From assembly GCA_027492205.1 (NCBI GenBank), contig JAOZFN010000017.1:105116-169115 (forward strand): a stretch of 64,000 nucleotides of DNA, written 5' to 3'. Every line of letters begins with the position of its first letter. The stretch's first letter is position 1. The DNA is from Thermoproteota archaeon (GTDB taxonomy: Archaea > Korarchaeota > Korarchaeia > Korarchaeales > Korarchaeaceae). The notes under the pieces are model-generated. The model was not told the DNA's origin and searched no databases. It saw only the letters and a list, made by a program, of their open reading frames with translations. Both the position numbers and the translations under genes were made by a program. This document shows positions 7,889 to 17,175 of the stretch, in pieces.

Positions 7889-9784
7889 TCAGACTCCTAT
7901 CAGGGCCGTCGCCCGCCTCCTCAGCAATAAGTTTGCACCGACTATGAAGACGAACTGCAGGCCCATGAGCATGAAGCCCATCGCCGCGGGCTGGGCCAGG
8001 CCGCCGGCCAGGCCGTGGAACAGCATGTCGTACATCTTCCAGGTCATGGGGGCGTCCCTGTGGTTCGCGTCTCCCACCACTATCCCGGTGCTGACCTCGG
8101 ACATGGAGTAGATGAAGGACAGCATCCCGCCGGCGAGGACGTTGAGCGCGATCAGCGGCAGGATTATTGTGAAGAAGGTCCTTGTCCTGCTGGCCCCCAC
8201 GGTCCACGCGACCTCGTCCAGGGCCTTGTCGGTCTGCTCCAGCCCCGAGAACACCGATCGAACGGTGAACGGGATCTTCCTGACCGTGTATGAGGCTATG
8301 AGGAGCGGCGCCCCGCTTATGGTCGGGCTGAGGGGCGTCCCGAGGTACGTGAGGAAGAGGCCCGTCGCCACCGCAATGCCCGGGACCGCTATGGGCAGGG
8401 TGACGAGCAGGTCCAGGGCCTCTATGCCGGGCACCCCCTTCTTCCTGGACACCAGGTAGGCCGCGCTCACGCCGAGGATCACCATGAACACCGTGGCTAT
8501 CCCAGAGTAGACCAGGCTGTTCACTATGCTTCTCCTGGCCTGCTCGTCTGCCAGGACGGCCTTGAAGTTGTTCAGCGTGTAGCTCTCGGGCAGGATCGTG
8601 GTACCCCACTCCTTGGAGAACGCGAGGAGCGTCACCCCGATGTGCGGCAGGGTGGCGAAGAAGAGGACGGCGAAGACGAACACGTAGACGAGCGCGACGG
8701 TCTTGTTGGATAGCCTCCGCCTCCTGGGCCTCCATATCCCTCCCTTGCCGAGCATGGCGTACCGCCTGAGGCTCACGTACCTCCTGACGGCCACGAACAC
8801 GACCGCCGATATGACCAGGAGTATGAGCGCCAGCGTAGTGGCCTCCTGCGAGATCAGCCCGGCTGGGGTGAATATCCTGTTGAATATCTGGAAGGTGAGG
8901 ACCTTCTCGGCGACGGTCCCCTTGAACACTATTGGGGTGCCCAGGTCCTCCAGTGCCAGGATGAAGACCAGGAGGGCGCCGGCCTCGACTCCTGGGGTCG
9001 CCAGCGGGAGGGTTATCGTCCTGAAGAGGCGGAACCCGCTCGCCCCCATGTTTATTGCCTGCTCCTCGAGCGAGGGATCCAGGCTTATCAGGGCCGTGTA
9101 GGCGTTCAGCATGACTATCGGGTAGAATATGAGGGTCTGGACCATTATCACGGCCGGCAGGCCGGTGATCTCCACCTTGAAGGGGATCGCCCGCAGGATG
9201 TCGTGGAACAGGACGTTGAGCACCCCGTCGGCGACTATCATCCTCTTGAGCCCGATGGCGCCGACGAAGGGGGTGGAGAGGAGCGGTATGAGGGAGATTA
9301 TCCTGAGGGCCTCGGCCCCGGGAAACTTGTACTTGGCGAAGATGAAGGCCAGCGTGAATCCCAAGACGGTGGAGAGGATTGCCGTCGAGGTGGCGACGAC
9401 CAGCGAGTTCACCAGTACGCCGAAGTCCCACCCGGTTATGTAGATGATCTTGACGACCTCTCCCGTGGGCCTGGTGTACTCCACGACGTGGTAGAGGCTG
9501 CCCCTGACTCCCTCCAGGGAGATGAATGGGAAGTCGCTCGTCAGGTGGACCCTCAGGGGGAAGTAGTAGTCGTCAGTCAGTACGAGCCTCAGGGAGTCGA
9601 GCGTGAACCCGCCGGAGGTGTAGAACGACCTGACGATGACCATCCCCAGCGGGATCAGCATGAAGGCGGCGAACGCCGCAAGGACTATGAAGAGCTGGCT
9701 CCACGAGAAGGGGTCCATCTCCCACTTGAGCCTTCTCAACGACCTCTTCAGCCTCTCCTCCAGCCCCTCGGCCCGAGAACCCAT
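7889..9784 (-). CDS. ABC transporter permease with two fused transmembrane domains (FbpB/ThiP-like)
   Basis: About 631 residues holding two permease domains in one chain. Each has an EAA loop: EEQAINMGASGFRLFRTI in the first half and DEVAWTVGASRTRTFFTI in the second, both followed by LPL. Between the first helix and the first core lies an external insertion of about 80 residues. Such double permeases are typical of ferric-iron, thiamine and 2-aminoethylphosphonate-type importers. The ATG at 9784 (MGSRAEGLEE) is preferred over the longer frame because it precedes an amphipathic cytoplasmic N-terminus. It pairs with the binding protein upstream and the ATPase downstream. Confidence 0.9.
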   Translation of the reverse strand: MGSRAEGLEERLKRSLRRLKWEMDPFSWSQLFIVLAAFAAFMLIPLGMVIVRSFYTSGGFTLDSLRLVLTDDYYFPLRVHLTSDFPFISLEGVRGSLYHVVEYTRPTGEVVKIIYITGWDFGVLVNSLVVATSTAILSTVLGFTLAFIFAKYKFPGAEALRIISLIPLLSTPFVGAIGLKRMIVADGVLNVLFHDILRAIPFKVEITGLPAVIMVQTLIFYPIVMLNAYTALISLDPSLEEQAINMGASGFRLFRTITLPLATPGVEAGALLVFILALEDLGTPIVFKGTVAEKVLTFQIFNRIFTPAGLISQEATTLALILLVISAVVFVAVRRYVSLRRYAMLGKGGIWRPRRRRLSNKTVALVYVFVFAVLFFATLPHIGVTLLAFSKEWGTTILPESYTLNNFKAVLADEQARRSIVNSLVYSGIATVFMVILGVSAAYLVSRKKGVPGIEALDLLVTLPIAVPGIAVATGLFLTYLGTPLSPTISGAPLLIASYTVRKIPFTVRSVFSGLEQTDKALDEVAWTVGASRTRTFFTIILPLIALNVLAGGMLSFIYSMSEVSTGIVVGDANHRDAPMTWKMYDMLFHGLAGGLAQPAAMGFMLMGLQFVFIVGANLLLRRRATALIGV

Positions 9785-9858
9785 CGCACCACCACCGGCC
9801 TGAGTCCAAGGAGGACCCGCGTCGTGAGGAATAAAAAGAGGGTGAGGGTGAGTCCGGT

Positions 9859-11265
9859 TCACGGCTCGGGTATCTGCTCGTAGATCGCCTCGTACCTCTG
9901 GAGGGCCGCGTCCCTCCAGAGGGCCTGCATCTGGGAGGCGAACGCCGGATCGGTCTTCATGCGCTCGTTGATCTGCTTGGCGAACTCCAGCGTGAAGGTC
10001 ATCTGCTGCCCGTTCTCCTCCCAGGACAGCGGCTTTCCTAACTCGTGGGCGAACTGCTCGAACTGCTCCTCAGTGATCTTCCCTGCCTCGTAGGCGTCGA
10101 CCAGCTTCTTCCAGACCCTGACGAGTTCGTCGTGCCTGTCGCACAGCACCGCGTCGAAGTAGTAGGCGACGGAGAAGTACACCTGGCCGGCGAGGCTCTC
10201 GTCGAACTCAATCGTCTGGAGGTTGATGGTCTCGTTGAACTTCTCGTAGAGGTCGGTCCTCTGCCTGCCCTCCGGGGTCTGGAAAACCTTCGGGGATATC
10301 GGGAGCCTGTTCACCTTGGGGTCGAGCCAGATCTTCTGGCCATCGGTGAGAACCCACCTTATGAAGGCCTGCGCGGCCTCCGGGTGCTCGGACGTGGCGC
10401 AGAGCGCTATCGGATCGCCGTTGACGATGCTGTTGGGCGGGGTCACGTAGACGAAGTCTGGAGACTTGGTCTGCAGCTCGTAGCCGTAGAAGTCTATCAT
10501 GATCCCTATGGGAACCTCCCCCGTCTGGACGGCGAACTGGGCCTCCACAGACCCGCCGTAGGGCCTTCCGTTGGCGGCGAGCCTGGTGAGCAGCACCCAG
10601 CCGTCCTCCCAGCCGTATGCCTGCAGGATGATCTGATAGATCCTGGAGTGGGAGGTCGAGGTGGTGGACCTCGCGAAGGATATCGCGGGCATCGGGAGCA
10701 TCTTGGCGTACACGGGGCTGGCCAGGTCGTCCCACGTCGCGGGCTCGGGCAGCCCCCTCTCGGCGAGCTGCTTCTTGTTGTAGGTGAATCCGAAGGACGA
10801 GATGGCGGCCGCGACCCAGGTGACCTGACCGTCGTCGTACCTCTTCATGGCGGACCCGCTTATCGTGTCTGGGATCTCCGAGATCACTTGGAGGAGCTCT
10901 GGGTCGGTCATCGGCTGCAGGAGTCCCTTGTCGGCCAGGTCGTTGAAGACGGTGGGGCCCCCGCCCCACGCCACGTCGATCCTCTCCTTCTTGATCACGT
11001 CCGGCCACAGGGCCGCGTTCGGGCCGTAGAAGCGGATGTCGACTATGTTGTACTGCCTGGCCAGGTCGGACTTGAGAAACTCCTCCTTAGTCAGCAGCCA
11101 AATGGTGCTGGCGTGCCTGGTTATCACCTTCAGGGTGATACCCTGCTTGGACGGTCCGGCGGTCGGGGTGGGCCCGGCGCCTCCCCCTCCCCTCGTGAGG
11201 AAGAGGGCCGCGCCTATAAGTACGATGACGACCGCCAGGATGGCCACCAAGTACTTGGCTCCCAA
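9859..11265 (-). CDS. Extracellular solute-binding protein of the ABC importer
   Basis: A 468-residue protein anchored by an N-terminal hydrophobic helix (residues 5-24) followed by a Gly/Pro/Thr linker. The body matches class-1 binding proteins of the FbpA/PotD/ThiB superfamily: IDVAWGGGPTVFNDL, then a long hinge with FTYNKKQLAERGLPEPATWDDL, VPIGIMIDFYGYEL, and the C-terminal lobe with AFIRWVLTDGQKIW. It captures ligand outside the membrane for the double permease. Ligand unknown; the motifs fit small anionic or metal-chelate ligands more than sugars. First gene of the three-gene importer, behind a TATA box at 11308-11314. Confidence 0.88.
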   Translation of the reverse strand: MGAKYLVAILAVVIVLIGAALFLTRGGGGAGPTPTAGPSKQGITLKVITRHASTIWLLTKEEFLKSDLARQYNIVDIRFYGPNAALWPDVIKKERIDVAWGGGPTVFNDLADKGLLQPMTDPELLQVISEIPDTISGSAMKRYDDGQVTWVAAAISSFGFTYNKKQLAERGLPEPATWDDLASPVYAKMLPMPAISFARSTTSTSHSRIYQIILQAYGWEDGWVLLTRLAANGRPYGGSVEAQFAVQTGEVPIGIMIDFYGYELQTKSPDFVYVTPPNSIVNGDPIALCATSEHPEAAQAFIRWVLTDGQKIWLDPKVNRLPISPKVFQTPEGRQRTDLYEKFNETINLQTIEFDESLAGQVYFSVAYYFDAVLCDRHDELVRVWKKLVDAYEAGKITEEQFEQFAHELGKPLSWEENGQQMTFTLEFAKQINERMKTDPAFASQMQALWRDAALQRYEAIYEQIPEP

Positions 11266-11307
11266 GACTCACCACCCCGCAGACGAGGATCAGCTGCACG
11301 CCTCCAC

Positions 11308-11314
11308 TATAAAG
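11308..11314 (-). promoter_or_regulatory. TATA box of the ABC importer operon
   Basis: On the minus strand the sequence reads CTTTATAGT about 45 bases before the ATG at 11265. It is an A/T island in a GC-rich spacer between the surface-protein gene and the binding-protein gene. Confidence 0.55.
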
Positions 11315-11419
11315 GCGCCCTTCCGGGTCTCTCTGGGAGGGGCCCTTTCGACCTACCCGCACGCTCGGGAGACCTGAAAAGGAACAGCGAGTAGAAAGAA
11401 AATAGGAGGGGGGAGGCCC

Positions 11420-12442
11420 TCACTTCTTCTTGAGGGCCAGCGCGGCGCCGACGATGATCACGATCACCACGACGGCGATCGCTATGTAGGTCGTCGGGAT
11501 GGCCGGGCCGGCGCTCTCCTCCGTGAGTCCCCAGGCGAAGGCGTTCTTGGCGAAGGTGGCTCCCTGGAGCTCGACGCCGTGGTACTCGGGGGTGATGATC
11601 ACCCTGTCCCCGAGCAGGGACTCTCCGGTGACGATTACCTTGCTGTACTTGTTGCCGACCTTGATCTTCTCGGCGGCGGCCTCGACGAACTGGCCGGTCT
11701 CGCCGACCGCGTGGGCCTTCGGGTCGACGCCGTCGTGGCTCACCACGGTGCCGCTGGGCGAGGACCTGTAGAGCCACGTCACGGTCTCGCCGTTGTCAAC
11801 CTGGCTGAACGGCACGAACTGACCGTTCTTGTATCCGACGACGAAGGTCGGGCCGTGGAACAGGACCTTGGGGGCGCCGGCGGTTATCTGGGCGGCCCAG
11901 CCCTGCGTGTTGGCCTCGTAGCTGATGACCCTGTAGCCGGCGCCGGCGTTGGACTCGGGGTCCTCGAGGCTGCCGTACTCGAGCCTCAGGCTGGAGCCTA
12001 TGGCCTCGAGGATCTTGTTGGGCTCACCGGCCTTGAAGGAGGTGTCCTCGGGGTTCAGGTAGGGCTCGACGTAGTCGGAGTCTGCCCCCACCCACAGGAA
12101 CTTGCCTCCCTCCTTGAACCAGTTGGCTATGGCCTGAACCTCTGCGGAGGAGAAGCCGCTGTCGTAGTCCTTCATCTTGCCGATGACCAGGGCGTCGACC
12201 CCCTCGAGAGCTGCCGGGGTTATCTCGGTAAGCTCCTTCACCTGATAGCCCGCGGAGGTCAGCAGGTCCTTCAGGGCCTGGAGGTTCTTCTGCCCCCACT
12301 CGCTGTCCAAGTCCTTGATCCTGCCGGGGGTGAGGTCCAGCGCGACGACCTTCTGATCCTGGGCGGACACGCTGGTGCCGAACCACACACCCACGGAGAG
12401 TGCGAAGAGGGCCACCAAAGCCAGAGCGAGCAACTTCCTCAT
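11420..12442 (-). CDS. Secreted, C-terminally anchored protein with a DUF4350/ThuA-like fold
   Basis: A 340-residue protein with a signal peptide (about 1-27, ending SVSAQ) and a C-terminal membrane helix (about 315-335) closed by KKK. The ectodomain begins VVALDLTPGRIKDLD and continues with alternating strands and helices, including LEGVDALVIGKMKDYD and FKEGGKFLWVGADSDYVEPY, reminiscent of DUF4350/GATase-like domains that bind small molecules without a catalytic Cys. It sits between the phosphoesterases and the binding protein on the same strand, so it may act with them. Direct substrate evidence is absent. Confidence 0.7.
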   Translation of the reverse strand: MRKLLALALVALFALSVGVWFGTSVSAQDQKVVALDLTPGRIKDLDSEWGQKNLQALKDLLTSAGYQVKELTEITPAALEGVDALVIGKMKDYDSGFSSAEVQAIANWFKEGGKFLWVGADSDYVEPYLNPEDTSFKAGEPNKILEAIGSSLRLEYGSLEDPESNAGAGYRVISYEANTQGWAAQITAGAPKVLFHGPTFVVGYKNGQFVPFSQVDNGETVTWLYRSSPSGTVVSHDGVDPKAHAVGETGQFVEAAAEKIKVGNKYSKVIVTGESLLGDRVIITPEYHGVELQGATFAKNAFAWGLTEESAGPAIPTTYIAIAVVVIVIIVGAALALKKK

Positions 12443-12446
12443 TGTG

Positions 12447-12459
12447 CCCTCACTGAGGG
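12447..12459. promoter_or_regulatory. 13-bp near-perfect palindrome CCCTCACTGAGGG
   Basis: The two 6-base arms are exact inverted repeats around one central base. The element lies five bases before the ATG of the surface-protein gene. The same 13 bases occur at 56451-56463 upstream of the aromatic operon. It could be an operator, or simply include the ribosome-binding GAGGG. Confidence 0.3.
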
Positions 12460-12634
12460 GGGTCTGGCCAGTGACTGCTATTAATGTTTGGCTTGAGGCG
12501 TTGCAGGTCCGTAGCTAATTTCCATGAGAAGTAAAGTGCCGGATTGTCTTACGAACCTATTGGGCGTTTCGAATAAAAAAATCTCAGAAAGCCGAGGGCT
12601 CAGTCGCTGATTTTCGACTCTCGCCTTCTCCAGT

Positions 12635-14380
12635 TTAGCGCCTCAACTTATAGGCCACCGCGATGGCAGCCGCCGCCAGAATCGCCACGCCGATCATCCA
12701 GATCGGGAAGTGAACCTTCTCTGCCCCTGTCTCGCCCGTCGGTCCGGTGGGCGATCCCCAGCTGATCACCTTCTCCACGGTGGTCGCCCTGCCAGACAGG
12801 TCGAGGGCCTCCACCCTGAAGCTGGCCTGACCCGCCTCCCGGGGCACCTGTGTGGTCGCGAGGAAGGTGTCCCCGTCGAGCCTGAGGAGTTCCACCTCTT
12901 GCCAGCTCTGACCGTCGGTTGACACCCGAAGTCTGACGTCTGAGACCCCCGAGACGTCGTCTCTGACGGTCAGGTTGACTCGAATGACCACCGTGCCGCC
13001 CACCTTCGGCTCCGCCTGGAACTCGACCGTCGGAGGGCTGGAGTCCTCCTCTGCCCATACCTTCACCACCCTATCCTGCCCCGGGGGAACGGTCACGGCC
13101 ACGTACGCCACACTGTAGCCGAGTCTGGACTCCCTGATCCCCAGAAGGTCCCCTCCCTCGACCTCCACGCTGCCGCTGCCGCTTATCCGGGCCACCAGGG
13201 TTCCGTTGAGCGGCCACGGAGACCTGTTGATCACCCTGGCCGAGAAACCCCCGGCGCTCCCGTCGTTGACCTGGTAGTGCTCCACCTCGAACCAGTTCAG
13301 CGGGATCGGTTTCTCCACACCTCCGAGCCACCTCAGGCTGCCGTCCGGCTCGATCGTGAAGATCCTGTATCCGGGTACGGCCTTCTCGGCCGCCTTCTCC
13401 ACGTCTCCGTAGGAGTTGGGATTCGTCACCATCAGTATTGGCTCCGTATAGACGTAGTTCTCGTGCATGTGCCCAGAGAGAGCAGCCGTCACGCCCCGCT
13501 CGGCCATCAGCCGGATCACGGTGTCGGAGTCGGCCCCGGGCACGGCCTCCAGGTTCCAGGGCGGGTGGTGGAACAGCACTATCTTCACGGTCGCGTTGGT
13601 GGCGGACAGGTCCCGATCGAGCCAAGAGACCTGGTCAACGCCCAGTTTGCCCTCAAGCGATCCCGGACCGGTGTCCACGCTCACGACGTGTACCTCTGGC
13701 CCGATGTCGAGGCTTAGGTTGGATGGGGCCAGGTACATGACGAAGGGCGCGCCCTTGATCGAGTGGTCGTGGTTTCCGGGTATCAGGACGATGGGGACGT
13801 CGAACGCGGGCATCAGCCTGCGGAGTCCCTGAAATATGACCTCGTGGGGGTTGTTGCACACGTCGCCCGTGTGGATCACGAAGTCCGGCCTGAGGAAGTT
13901 GATCAGCCAGACGTCTCGGACGAACTGGGCCGCCTGGTGGAGTTGTCCGGGCCTGTTGTCGTAGTGGGTGTCGGAGATCCATAAGACCGTGAAGGGAGGG
14001 TCGAGGTCCTCCAGCACCGCCACCGAGTTTGGCTCGCGCCTCACCTCGCCGCCCTCCAGCTCCACGACGAGGTCGTACAGCCCGGGAGACGCCTCCGGCG
14101 GCAAAGCCGCCTCGACCTCGGTCTTTCCGTCGGCGGCCGTGGTCCCCTCGACGGACAGCTCGTACTCCCCAAACTCGTTCTCTATCCTCACGGCGCCGAC
14201 CGAGACCTCGCCGACGAGCTTGATCCTTATCCCGCTCCCCGGAGCGGTGAATGCAGGGAAGCCGATTCTCGGAAGCTCGATGCCGGAGAGAGGTGACTCG
14301 CCCGATGCGACGACATGAACGGATGTAGCGGATGCGGTGAGGGAGAGGAGGAGGGCGGCTGCCCCGCTCCTCCAGCTCAC
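12635..14380 (-). CDS. Exported calcineurin-like metallophosphoesterase, membrane-anchored
   Basis: A 581-residue protein with a signal peptide, an N-terminal beta domain (about 30-125), then a metallophosphoesterase core with all metal motifs: WISDTHYD, HTGDVCNN, PGNHDHS, FHHPPW and GHMHEN. An Ig-like C-terminal region precedes a membrane helix at about 555-575. The two-metal site should hydrolyse phosphate mono- or diesters outside the cell. It starts inside the last four bases of the second phosphoesterase gene, so the two are translationally coupled. The substrate is unknown. Confidence 0.88.
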   Translation of the reverse strand: MSWRSGAAALLLSLTASATSVHVVASGESPLSGIELPRIGFPAFTAPGSGIRIKLVGEVSVGAVRIENEFGEYELSVEGTTAADGKTEVEAALPPEASPGLYDLVVELEGGEVRREPNSVAVLEDLDPPFTVLWISDTHYDNRPGQLHQAAQFVRDVWLINFLRPDFVIHTGDVCNNPHEVIFQGLRRLMPAFDVPIVLIPGNHDHSIKGAPFVMYLAPSNLSLDIGPEVHVVSVDTGPGSLEGKLGVDQVSWLDRDLSATNATVKIVLFHHPPWNLEAVPGADSDTVIRLMAERGVTAALSGHMHENYVYTEPILMVTNPNSYGDVEKAAEKAVPGYRIFTIEPDGSLRWLGGVEKPIPLNWFEVEHYQVNDGSAGGFSARVINRSPWPLNGTLVARISGSGSVEVEGGDLLGIRESRLGYSVAYVAVTVPPGQDRVVKVWAEEDSSPPTVEFQAEPKVGGTVVIRVNLTVRDDVSGVSDVRLRVSTDGQSWQEVELLRLDGDTFLATTQVPREAGQASFRVEALDLSGRATTVEKVISWGSPTGPTGETGAEKVHFPIWMIGVAILAAAAIAVAYKLRR

Positions 14381-16254
14381 TTGGACCCCCTCCTGAGGGC
14401 TAGGAGGGCGGCGACGGCGACCACGACTATGCCAGCTATCCAGAGCACTAGGTTGGAGGCCAGGCCAGCCCCTCCCTCGGGGCCTGGCTGGGGCGTCGGC
14501 GCCGGGCTGGTCGTGGCCGGAGCCAGCTTGCTTATCTCGCCGAAGAACTCCGCCTCGTTGCCCGCAGCGTCCGTGGCCGTGATCTTGAAGTAGCGGTACT
14601 GGTCTGGCGAAACCCTCCAGACTGGCCAGCCCGTGTCGAACTCCGGCTCCAGCTCGCTCCAGGTGGAGTTGTCCGGCGAGACGTAGACCCTGTACTCAAG
14701 CACGCCGAGGCCCTCGTCGGTGATCCTGGGCCAGATCTCCTTGCGACCGTCCTTCGCGTCCTTCAGGTCTGCAGATATCTTCGGCGGCGACTGGTCAGGC
14801 TTTAGGTAGATCTTCACGACCCTCTCCTCGCCGGGGGCCAGGGCGACCGTGAGCTCGTAGGCCCCCTTGCCGGAAGCCCCGTAGGCCGCCGAGAGTTCGG
14901 CGCCCTCGACCTTGGGGCTGGGGTCGAAGGACGAGAGCACCACGGGCAGCCTCAGGGTCACCTCCTCCTGTCCCTTGTTCCAGACCCTGATGGCCACGGC
15001 GTAGGAACTACCGTCGTAGGCCTGGAGGTACTCGGCGCCGAGTTCGGAGACTGAGGGGGAGGAGGGCTGATACCAGAAGCCCCCGTCTGCGGTGAACCTC
15101 AGGTGCCTGTAGTGCCCGAAGTCGCCCTCAGGACCCCCGTAGCTTGTTCCGTGATCATGCTGCCCGGCTTCGGTGACCAGGCACAGTACGTCGCCGAACT
15201 TACCCTGATCGTCGCTATGCCAGTGGCCGGTGAGGACGACGGGCGCGTTGGCCATGTGCGCTATGTCGACGACCCTCTGCACCGTCTGATTGTAGTCGAG
15301 GGTGCCCTGGAACTTCCCATCCGGACCGTAGAGCCAGACCCTTATGTCCTGATCCATGAGCGGATAATGCGTGAGTACGGCCCCGGTACCACCCTTTCCC
15401 TCTAGCAGAGACTCGATCAGGTCGAACTGGTATCCGAAGATCTTTCCCGTGTCCGAGTCGATCTGGACGAAGTGAAAGTTTGGCCCCACGTCCACGACCC
15501 CGTAGAACGGGCCAAAGTACTTCTCCCAGTAGTACTGCTTCTTCTCCACGGCCGTGTAGTCGTTGTTTCCCTCTACGGCTATCAGGGGGACTCGAAGCCT
15601 CACGAGATCCCTGTACGCCTCTCTAAACGGGTCCTCCTCGTCAGGCCTGGCAATCGCGTCTATGACATCTCCGGTGTGGACCACGACGTCGGGCCTCAGG
15701 CCGTTTATGGTCGCCACCAGCATCCTAAAGAGCTGCTGATTCCTGTGGTGCTTGGGTATGTCCCTCGTCCCGTAGTGCGTGTCGGTGAACTGGATGACGC
15801 GGATCTCCGTGGGATAGGAATCTCCGAAGACGTAGACCGAGTTGGGCTCGGTGAACCTGAGTCCCGACCCCTCTACCGTCAGGTTGTACAGGCCTGGCGG
15901 AACGTCCTCGGGGACCCTGACGGTCACCCACCATCCGCCCACGCCCTCGTCGAATCCCTGGTCGACCGCGTCTAGGGCGTAGCGCCAATCCTCGGTGAAC
16001 ACCGACTCCAGGTAGGCGCTCCACGTCACCGAGGATGGGAGGTCGTCGGTCCTTGCGATCCAGGCGGTGAAGGCGTCTCCGTAGGCGACGAAGGCTGGGG
16101 ATGTCAGGCGGGGGTACAATACGTGATTCAGCGGCGTCACGTGGTACTCCGGGAACGGCGGCTGCGGGGCGGATGAGAACTCGGCGGTGGTCGAGGGGGC
16201 GACAAACAGGACGAGCAGGGAGACTGCCAGCAGGCCTCCACCCCTGACCCTCAA
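14377..16254 (-). CDS. Exported calcineurin-like metallophosphoesterase, first gene of the pair
   Basis: A 625-residue homologue of the downstream phosphoesterase with the same plan: signal peptide (6-23), beta domain, catalytic core (FTDTHYG, HTGDVIDA, EGNNDYT, LTHYPLMD, LTGHWHSDD), Ig-like domains, then a Pro-rich linker and a C-terminal membrane helix ending RRGSK. In the GNHD motif the histidine is replaced by Asn (GNND), as in a minority of the superfamily, so activity or metal use may differ. It is transcribed from a TATA box at 16289-16296, and its stop overlaps the next start by 4 bases. Confidence 0.88.
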   Translation of the reverse strand: MRVRGGGLLAVSLLVLFVAPSTTAEFSSAPQPPFPEYHVTPLNHVLYPRLTSPAFVAYGDAFTAWIARTDDLPSSVTWSAYLESVFTEDWRYALDAVDQGFDEGVGGWWVTVRVPEDVPPGLYNLTVEGSGLRFTEPNSVYVFGDSYPTEIRVIQFTDTHYGTRDIPKHHRNQQLFRMLVATINGLRPDVVVHTGDVIDAIARPDEEDPFREAYRDLVRLRVPLIAVEGNNDYTAVEKKQYYWEKYFGPFYGVVDVGPNFHFVQIDSDTGKIFGYQFDLIESLLEGKGGTGAVLTHYPLMDQDIRVWLYGPDGKFQGTLDYNQTVQRVVDIAHMANAPVVLTGHWHSDDQGKFGDVLCLVTEAGQHDHGTSYGGPEGDFGHYRHLRFTADGGFWYQPSSPSVSELGAEYLQAYDGSSYAVAIRVWNKGQEEVTLRLPVVLSSFDPSPKVEGAELSAAYGASGKGAYELTVALAPGEERVVKIYLKPDQSPPKISADLKDAKDGRKEIWPRITDEGLGVLEYRVYVSPDNSTWSELEPEFDTGWPVWRVSPDQYRYFKITATDAAGNEAEFFGEISKLAPATTSPAPTPQPGPEGGAGLASNLVLWIAGIVVVAVAALLALRRGSK

Positions 16255-16288
16255 GGCTCAAACCCAAAACTTTCCCCCGGCGACAGTC

Positions 16289-16296
16289 TATAAACG
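16289..16296 (-). promoter_or_regulatory. TATA box of the phosphoesterase pair
   Basis: On the minus strand, CGTTTATAGACTG lies about 38 bases before the ATG at 16254, an A/T island typical of archaeal core promoters. Confidence 0.55.
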
Positions 16297-16353
16297 ATTG
16301 GGGGGTCGGGAGAACTCTGCCGACCGCGACACCGGAGATGACCTGGGGGCTCG

Positions 16354-16705
16354 TTACGGGCCCAGATAAGCGGTTTCTGACGTGATCGTTCTTTAGAAGC
16401 TCCTCCCCCGATCCCTCCAGCACTATCCTCTTGGTCTCGATCACGTAACCCCTGTCGGCTATGGAGAGCGCCTGCTGAACATTCTGCTCAACCAGAAGGA
16501 CGGTGACCCCTTCCTCTCGGATCTGCTCGACAGCACTCAAGACCTCTTGGACTACCTTGGGGGCCAGACCCAGGCTCGGCTCGTCGAGCATCAGCAGCTT
16601 GGGGGAGGACATGAGGCCCCTTGCTATGGCCAGCATCTGCTGCTCTCCCCCGCTGAACGTCCCCACGCTGGGTCTGAGGCCCCAAACTGCCTCCAGATGT
16701 CCTCT
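16354..16705 (-). pseudogene. livF: Remnant of LivF, branched-chain amino-acid ABC transporter ATPase
   Basis: The remaining sequence covers the LivF C-terminal half: TFSGGEQQMLAIARGLM, MLDEPSLGLAP (Walker B) and VLLVEQNVQQALSIADRGYV. The N-terminal half with Walker A is gone, and a few residues before SGGEQQM also look deleted. At the 3' end, ignoring one C restores the canonical LivF ending AYLGP and a stop at 16356-16354; in the genome frame the sequence runs on into nonsense. It cannot make a working ATPase. Confidence 0.8.
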
Positions 16706-16716
16706 ACACTCAGCGC

Positions 16717-16756
16717 TCCGCCATTGGTTCAGCATCGATCCGCCATTGGTTCAGCA
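16717..16756. repeat. Two 18-bp direct repeats (TCCGCCATTGGTTCAGCA) with a 4-bp spacer
   Basis: Copies at 16717-16734 and 16739-16756 are identical, separated by TCGA. They sit between the livF and livJ remnants, at the truncated 5' end of livF, and may mark the deletion junction or an insertion scar. Confidence 0.7.
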
Positions 16757-16974
16757 GCCTCGGCGATACTTGCTGATCTTGAAAGAGACGGAGGGAGGGG
16801 GCTCTCCAAGATTCGACTCCAGCGAAGTCGTACAAATCCCCCCGAGAGCGGTCGTGCGTGGGTTGAGGGCCTCACGTGGCCAAAGCCGCTTGCTCGCGAT
16901 ACACTGCGAGCTAGTGCGTCTACCCCGGGCAGTGAGAGGCCTGAGAGCGAGGACCGGAACCAATCCGCCGCCCC

Positions 16975-17054
16975 CGACCGCGTCTCCCCCCGATCGGGAG
17001 CGCTGGAGGGGGATGCAGATGGCCGTCGAGGAGATCAACGCAAACGGGGGTTAG
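16975..17054 (+). pseudogene. Small remnant of a LivJ-like branched-chain amino-acid binding protein
   Basis: The frame reads ERWRGMQMAVEEINANGG and then stops (TAG 17052-17054). This matches the highly conserved N-terminal helix of Leu/Ile/Val-binding proteins (GxxxAVEEINAxGG). No continuation is visible on either side. Next to the livF remnant, on the opposite strand, it supports loss of a whole liv transporter here. Upstream 16757-16974 and downstream 17055-17175 hold nothing else that I recognise. Confidence 0.5.
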
Positions 17055-17175
17055 TGGTTTAAGGTCGACAAGGGGATCCGAGCACGGCCATAACGCCGCG
17101 ACGGAACAGCCTAATCGCTAATGAGCGGAGTCCGGTGGTTGTCACTGCTGGTAAATCGTGCGAAATATCCGGGAG

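Noticed and set aside
7872..9431. 519-codon minus-strand frame overlapping the ABC permease
   Set aside because: Composition is Arg/Gly/His-rich nonsense, and the other frame encodes a full permease with EAA loops.
10045..11394. 449-codon plus-strand frame opposite the binding protein
   Set aside because: Antisense shadow of the solute-binding protein gene in GC-rich DNA.
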